The position numbers were made by a program, and so were the translations under genes. Below are positions 62,801 through 64,000 of a stretch of DNA of 64,000 nucleotides, piece after piece. The notes below the pieces were generated by a model, which saw nothing but the letters and a program-made list of their open reading frames with translations, searched no databases and was not told the DNA's origin. How positions within the stretch are numbered: position 1 is the stretch's first letter; each line of letters starts with the position of its first letter. Origin of the DNA: Clostridiales bacterium (lineage in GTDB: Bacteria > Bacillota > Clostridia > Christensenellales > Pumilibacteraceae). The DNA lies in the NCBI GenBank assembly GCA_014799665.1, contig JAAVHP010000002.1, positions 104,379-168,378 of the forward strand. Direction: 5' to 3'.

Positions 62801-64000
62801 AAACGCACGCGCCGCAACGGTGATTTTCTCGTCGCCCGTTGCGGAAGCGAACGACACGGTATTAAGATTGGGACAGTCGTAGAACGCGTTGCCGTAAACG
62901 TTTTGAACACCTGCGGGAACGTTGACCTTTGTTACGCCCGTTCTATAAAACGCGCGCGCGGGAATATCGGTAACGCCTGCGGAAACGGTGAATTCGCCCG
63001 TAACGCCGCGCGGCACAAGTTTAAGCGAAACGCCCGTTCCGCCTACGTTTTTCATAAGGAGCGAGCCGCCTACAGACGAATATTTCGCATCGTTGTTGCC
63101 CGCATTGTAGATATTTACTGCTTTAAGATTAATGCAATTCTCGAACGCGCTACTGTCAACCTCGATCGTAGTAACGGTGTTCGGTATGTTTATAACTTCA
63201 AGATTAATACAGTTTCTGAATGCGTAGGAGTCTACTACCGTAATAAGCTTACCGTCGTATTCTTTGGGTACGGTTATGCTTGTAAGCGTGGAGCTTCTGA
63301 CCGCAGCATTGCATATAACCGAGTACTCGTTATTACCCTCCGCCGTGAGATCGAAAGCTCTGAGGTATCTGGCGTAGGCTACGCCGCCGTAGCGATTTTC
63401 CCAAACACCCATGCTCTTCCCGTACTCGTCGGTATACTGCACACCGCCGTCGGGCGAGCTGAACCAACCGAGGAACACGAACCTCGCGTCGTTGGGAATG
63501 GGAATAGCGTCAAACTCGAAATCTTCCTGGTATGTAGCAAGTCCCTGTCCGGTAGTCGCGCCGCTTTCAGAATGCCCGTCGCCGTAGTTGAGCGTTACGT
63601 TGTACATTGCGTGGTTCCAGTTAGCAAACAGCATCATGTCGCCAGCAGTATTGAATACCGTAGTTTTATCCAGCTTCTGTCCGTTGCCGTTTGCGCCGCC
63701 TACCGAGTTGTACCATCCGCCGAACTCATACCCCGAAGCTTCCGGAGGTTCGGGAAGTACTAGCTCGTCGCCTATCGCCACGTACTTATCCGCAACAGAC
63801 ATTCCCGCAGCGCCCTGCGTATCGAACTTTACAGTATACGCATATACGTTTATCTCTTCGCTCTCGTTAGCGTTGCTTACGGTTATCTTATTGTCGCCGG
63901 CCTTCGTCAGCGTTATCCTTGTCGACGTCTTTCCGTCCGTTATCGTCTTTACTGTTACGCCGTTGACCTTTACGGTATAGTCAGTCACGCCCAATACAGG
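56852..64000 (-). CDS. Giant BspA-type leucine-rich-repeat surface protein, N-terminus beyond window
   Basis: At least 2382 codons; the frame is still open at the window edge, so the start and any signal peptide are missing. The visible N-terminal about 210 residues contain two InlB-type beta-repeats (YTVKFDTQGAAGMSVADKYV...GWYNSVGG; FVFLGWFSSPDGGVQY). The rest is dozens of LRR_5 repeats of about 23 residues (LTSIGESAFTGCTALTSVVLP) interrupted by short beta inserts such as YYTYDNGAIYNGGKANLV. The C-terminus (KVEGKDGVTLIAAKTVA) has no LPXTG motif or membrane anchor, so attachment would have to be N-terminal. Probable adhesin or binding scaffold on the cell surface. Confidence 0.88.
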   Translation of the reverse strand, partial: PVLGVTDYTVKVNGVTVKTITDGKTSTRITLTKAGDNKITVSNANESEEINVYAYTVKFDTQGAAGMSVADKYVAIGDELVLPEPPEASGYEFGGWYNSVGGANGNGQKLDKTTVFNTAGDMMLFANWNHAMYNVTLNYGDGHSESGATTGQGLATYQEDFEFDAIPIPNDARFVFLGWFSSPDGGVQYTDEYGKSMGVWENRYGGVAYARYLRAFDLTAEGNNEYSVICNAAVRSSTLTSITVPKEYDGKLITVVDSYAFRNCINLEVINIPNTVTTIEVDSSAFENCINLKAVNIYNAGNNDAKYSSVGGSLLMKNVGGTGVSLKLVPRGVTGEFTVSAGVTDIPARAFYRTGVTKVNVPAGVQNVYGNAFYDCPNLNTVSFASATGDEKITVAARAFTLCSKLQEVNLPAQLTEFDKGMFYGCTSLANINIDENNANYKSIDGLPVANDGQTLIFFPSGRKTCEFNASIKAIGEGAFIGATGLTEITIKSWITSIAKETFSGCTSLKKVVFEGDDDSSDALTIGNDAFNGCTALTTVVFGTYDAQTEKYVNIPNITKINEKTFFRCTSLKSIVLPDSVTEICANAFQSCTNLRSVDFGNNLNAIRRLAFDGCSSLTAVTFPATLQYINSSAFSNCSMLSKVNFASADSVAEYFTMTINDGVFANCKALTRFDIPTYVDTIGSGVFMGCVNLSNITATGSDYFKVEDGVLYELDSYDNTKYSKLLFYPYSKTGSFVIPDNMPEISEGAFKDNPSLVEIVIPSSVTFIGSEAFSGCTALRKVTFMHGENDELTLAEEYYDYWTEENVVEDSYDIFAHCTKLVSIEMPKCITSIPTGFADGCRSLLSVAIPSSVTSIGEGAFSDCTSLSIVEFEKKGNQSVLKKIGYAAFAGCESLEQISIPGSVTMLEAGAFGQCSSLKSVNFEEGTDPLFTATSAFTSAYGVFGGTVSLKNIVLPERLVNIGRYMFAGSGLETINIPASVRDGYITENVKDPMGFGSYEQTAFKVGIGDYSFDDCTSLTTVTSTAGGTGYLSVDTGAFSGCTALTSVAFPKRLAPMYETTEGAEADNERFELVDDLLNVFIPNYSGELTVFDNAPNLESITVEEGGKFYESQNGILYTKGKSLMLYIPAGKPGEVRIGAGVDTIASTAFAQAKKFTSLIIEGDASCEEIEIDDSMFEGNTAIQSVTLSNRVTYIGDWAFAECTNLETVILGDELHYIGESAFAETKISSISLPVGITSIEYETFANCTNLSSVEMPGVEEIGEGAFSGCTSLKNLVLPETVEFIDDDAFLNVSFDTITLPKEFVSQFGDMGCRAASSGVMVYGDDGNPEPYTVNTIIKNGVLSWYVPGADPTTYTVPATVTSIGAYAFAGDKQLKTIVFEESSALQSIGAYAFADCTALTTIVLPENLTSIGESAFTGCTALTSVVLPGTLMTLGIKAFNECSALKTVKFNSGTGTLTLTDPKSEGNSQFNKCVSLESVDFGGRSVIIQRFLFSSPNGADYYIPLKEVKGIENATRIRTTAFRNCKDLVSITIPAGVTSLDTYMFMGCTSLTTVNGLDHITTWSSATTTSVFDGCSSLASIDLSSATYIGTNMFRGTAIKKVTIPSTVTSIAAGAFLDCANLEEVVFEHNIANLAIANMSTSISSIFGNCVKLKTVDLGGRTTELKPYLFYNTPNLESVINAENVTSIGVVASPSQYGNVFVGCTKLVEFTVGANVEKLYAGTFVDCTAFTTLKFAAGKDIEINATYSNAAPGIFSGKTNLKTVDFGGRNATINARAFEGCDKLATIVNTENISSIGNAAFKNTAVSAFTVSDKLTALGGEAFAGTALIEISLPYDTLENVGERAFADCASLAKVTFTGGWRAINQLADGLFDGCGNLAELVMPTGVQRIGERTFAGTKLTSLNIGEGLLTLGNGAFDGCASLNAVSLPASLASIEGNPFSGCTGISSANFNLNGNTYYTYDNGAIYNGGKANLVSSLSTATTFTLDDETTVINDSAFAKSKLVSIDIPAKYKQLPAKLFEGSADLTTVTLHEGLTTIGAYAFKDCTALTTLTIPSTVTAIEVGAFEGCTSLKTIVLPEGLLTLGAGAFKGCKTLATITIPAGLYELSDNLFEDCTALTTVTFAAGSRLDEIGAYVFKNSGLKSITVPKGVTALSNHQFAFAGELTSVTFATDFEAGKTAPITIGVASYDTATSGPFEGCVKLKSVDWGSRIAFINRNAFNGCTALDTLDFTNVRNIGRYAFAGCTALKSVVIPAGATEIGYGAFRGSGITSITVPATVKLIDYGAFENCAALKTVTFEGANCSSIGQRAFAGCTGITKITIPGTVALVADQSFAGWTKDQTIVLSDMTSIPDDWGTTWCGNAKVEGKDGVTLIAAKTVA

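Overview
The window looks like chromosomal DNA of an uncultured anaerobic Clostridia-type Bacillota, probably from a gut. This is inferred from an oxygen-sensitive class III ribonucleotide reductase, a YitT protein, a DUF1540 protein, ArsR/P-type ATPase metal resistance, BspA-type leucine-rich-repeat and InlB-repeat surface proteins, and a compact glycogen operon. No 16S rRNA gene is present, so the taxon cannot be fixed. Most host genes lie on the minus strand.

Layout. 0-2.9 kb: small enzymes (VOC/PhnB-like, HAD, GNAT), then a DUF5131 gene with an XRE repressor and a divergent small gene. 3.13-8.45 kb: a 5.3-kb element integrated at the 3' end of tRNA-Ala. It carries an HUH-type rolling-circle Rep behind a stack of inverted repeats, an XRE repressor with three operators, six small genes and a tyrosine integrase, bounded by 23-bp direct repeats. 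8.7-24.9 kb: a DUF885 lipoprotein peptidase, a membrane protein, a DUF1540 protein, a double-J-domain protein, an FtsK-gamma-like protein with a large hybrid sensor kinase, a Zn/Cd efflux operon (ArsR, HMA protein, P-type ATPase), a flavodoxin lipoprotein with an acetyltransferase, and a divergent LysR regulator. 25-27.7 kb: an AT-rich DnaQ-like exonuclease gene, then tRNA-Arg preceded by a tandem array of tRNA-derived fragments. 27.7-41 kb: the glycogen operon glgB-glgA-glgP-GH13 hydrolase, a zinc-ribbon LRR protein and an InlB-repeat amylase lipoprotein. 41-43.6 kb: a queuosine-precursor transporter, a radical-SAM-like protein, and tRNA-Thr with a decayed 5' copy plus a second copy of the small gene seen at 2.7 kb. 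43.7-46.5 kb: an OLD-family ATPase/TOPRIM nuclease with its HTH regulator, flanked by direct repeats. 46.5-50 kb: nrdD-trxB under two NrdR-like boxes. 50-56.5 kb: a membrane protein, a GH36-like protein, an SDR, HtpG and YitT. 56.9-64 kb: a giant BspA-like protein that runs off the window.

How it fits together. The core is glycogen synthesis and breakdown plus a secreted amylase (carbon storage and starch use), anaerobic dNTP synthesis with a thioredoxin-type electron supply, and surface display of repeat proteins. Three tRNA genes mark accessory-DNA sites or anomalies. The most interesting signals are the tRNA-Ala integrative rolling-circle element, two related repressors with the same three-operator design but different operator sequences, the repeat-bounded OLD nuclease cassette, and truncated 5'-tRNA copies upstream of two tRNA genes. 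Several dispersed intergenic repeat families recur across the window.
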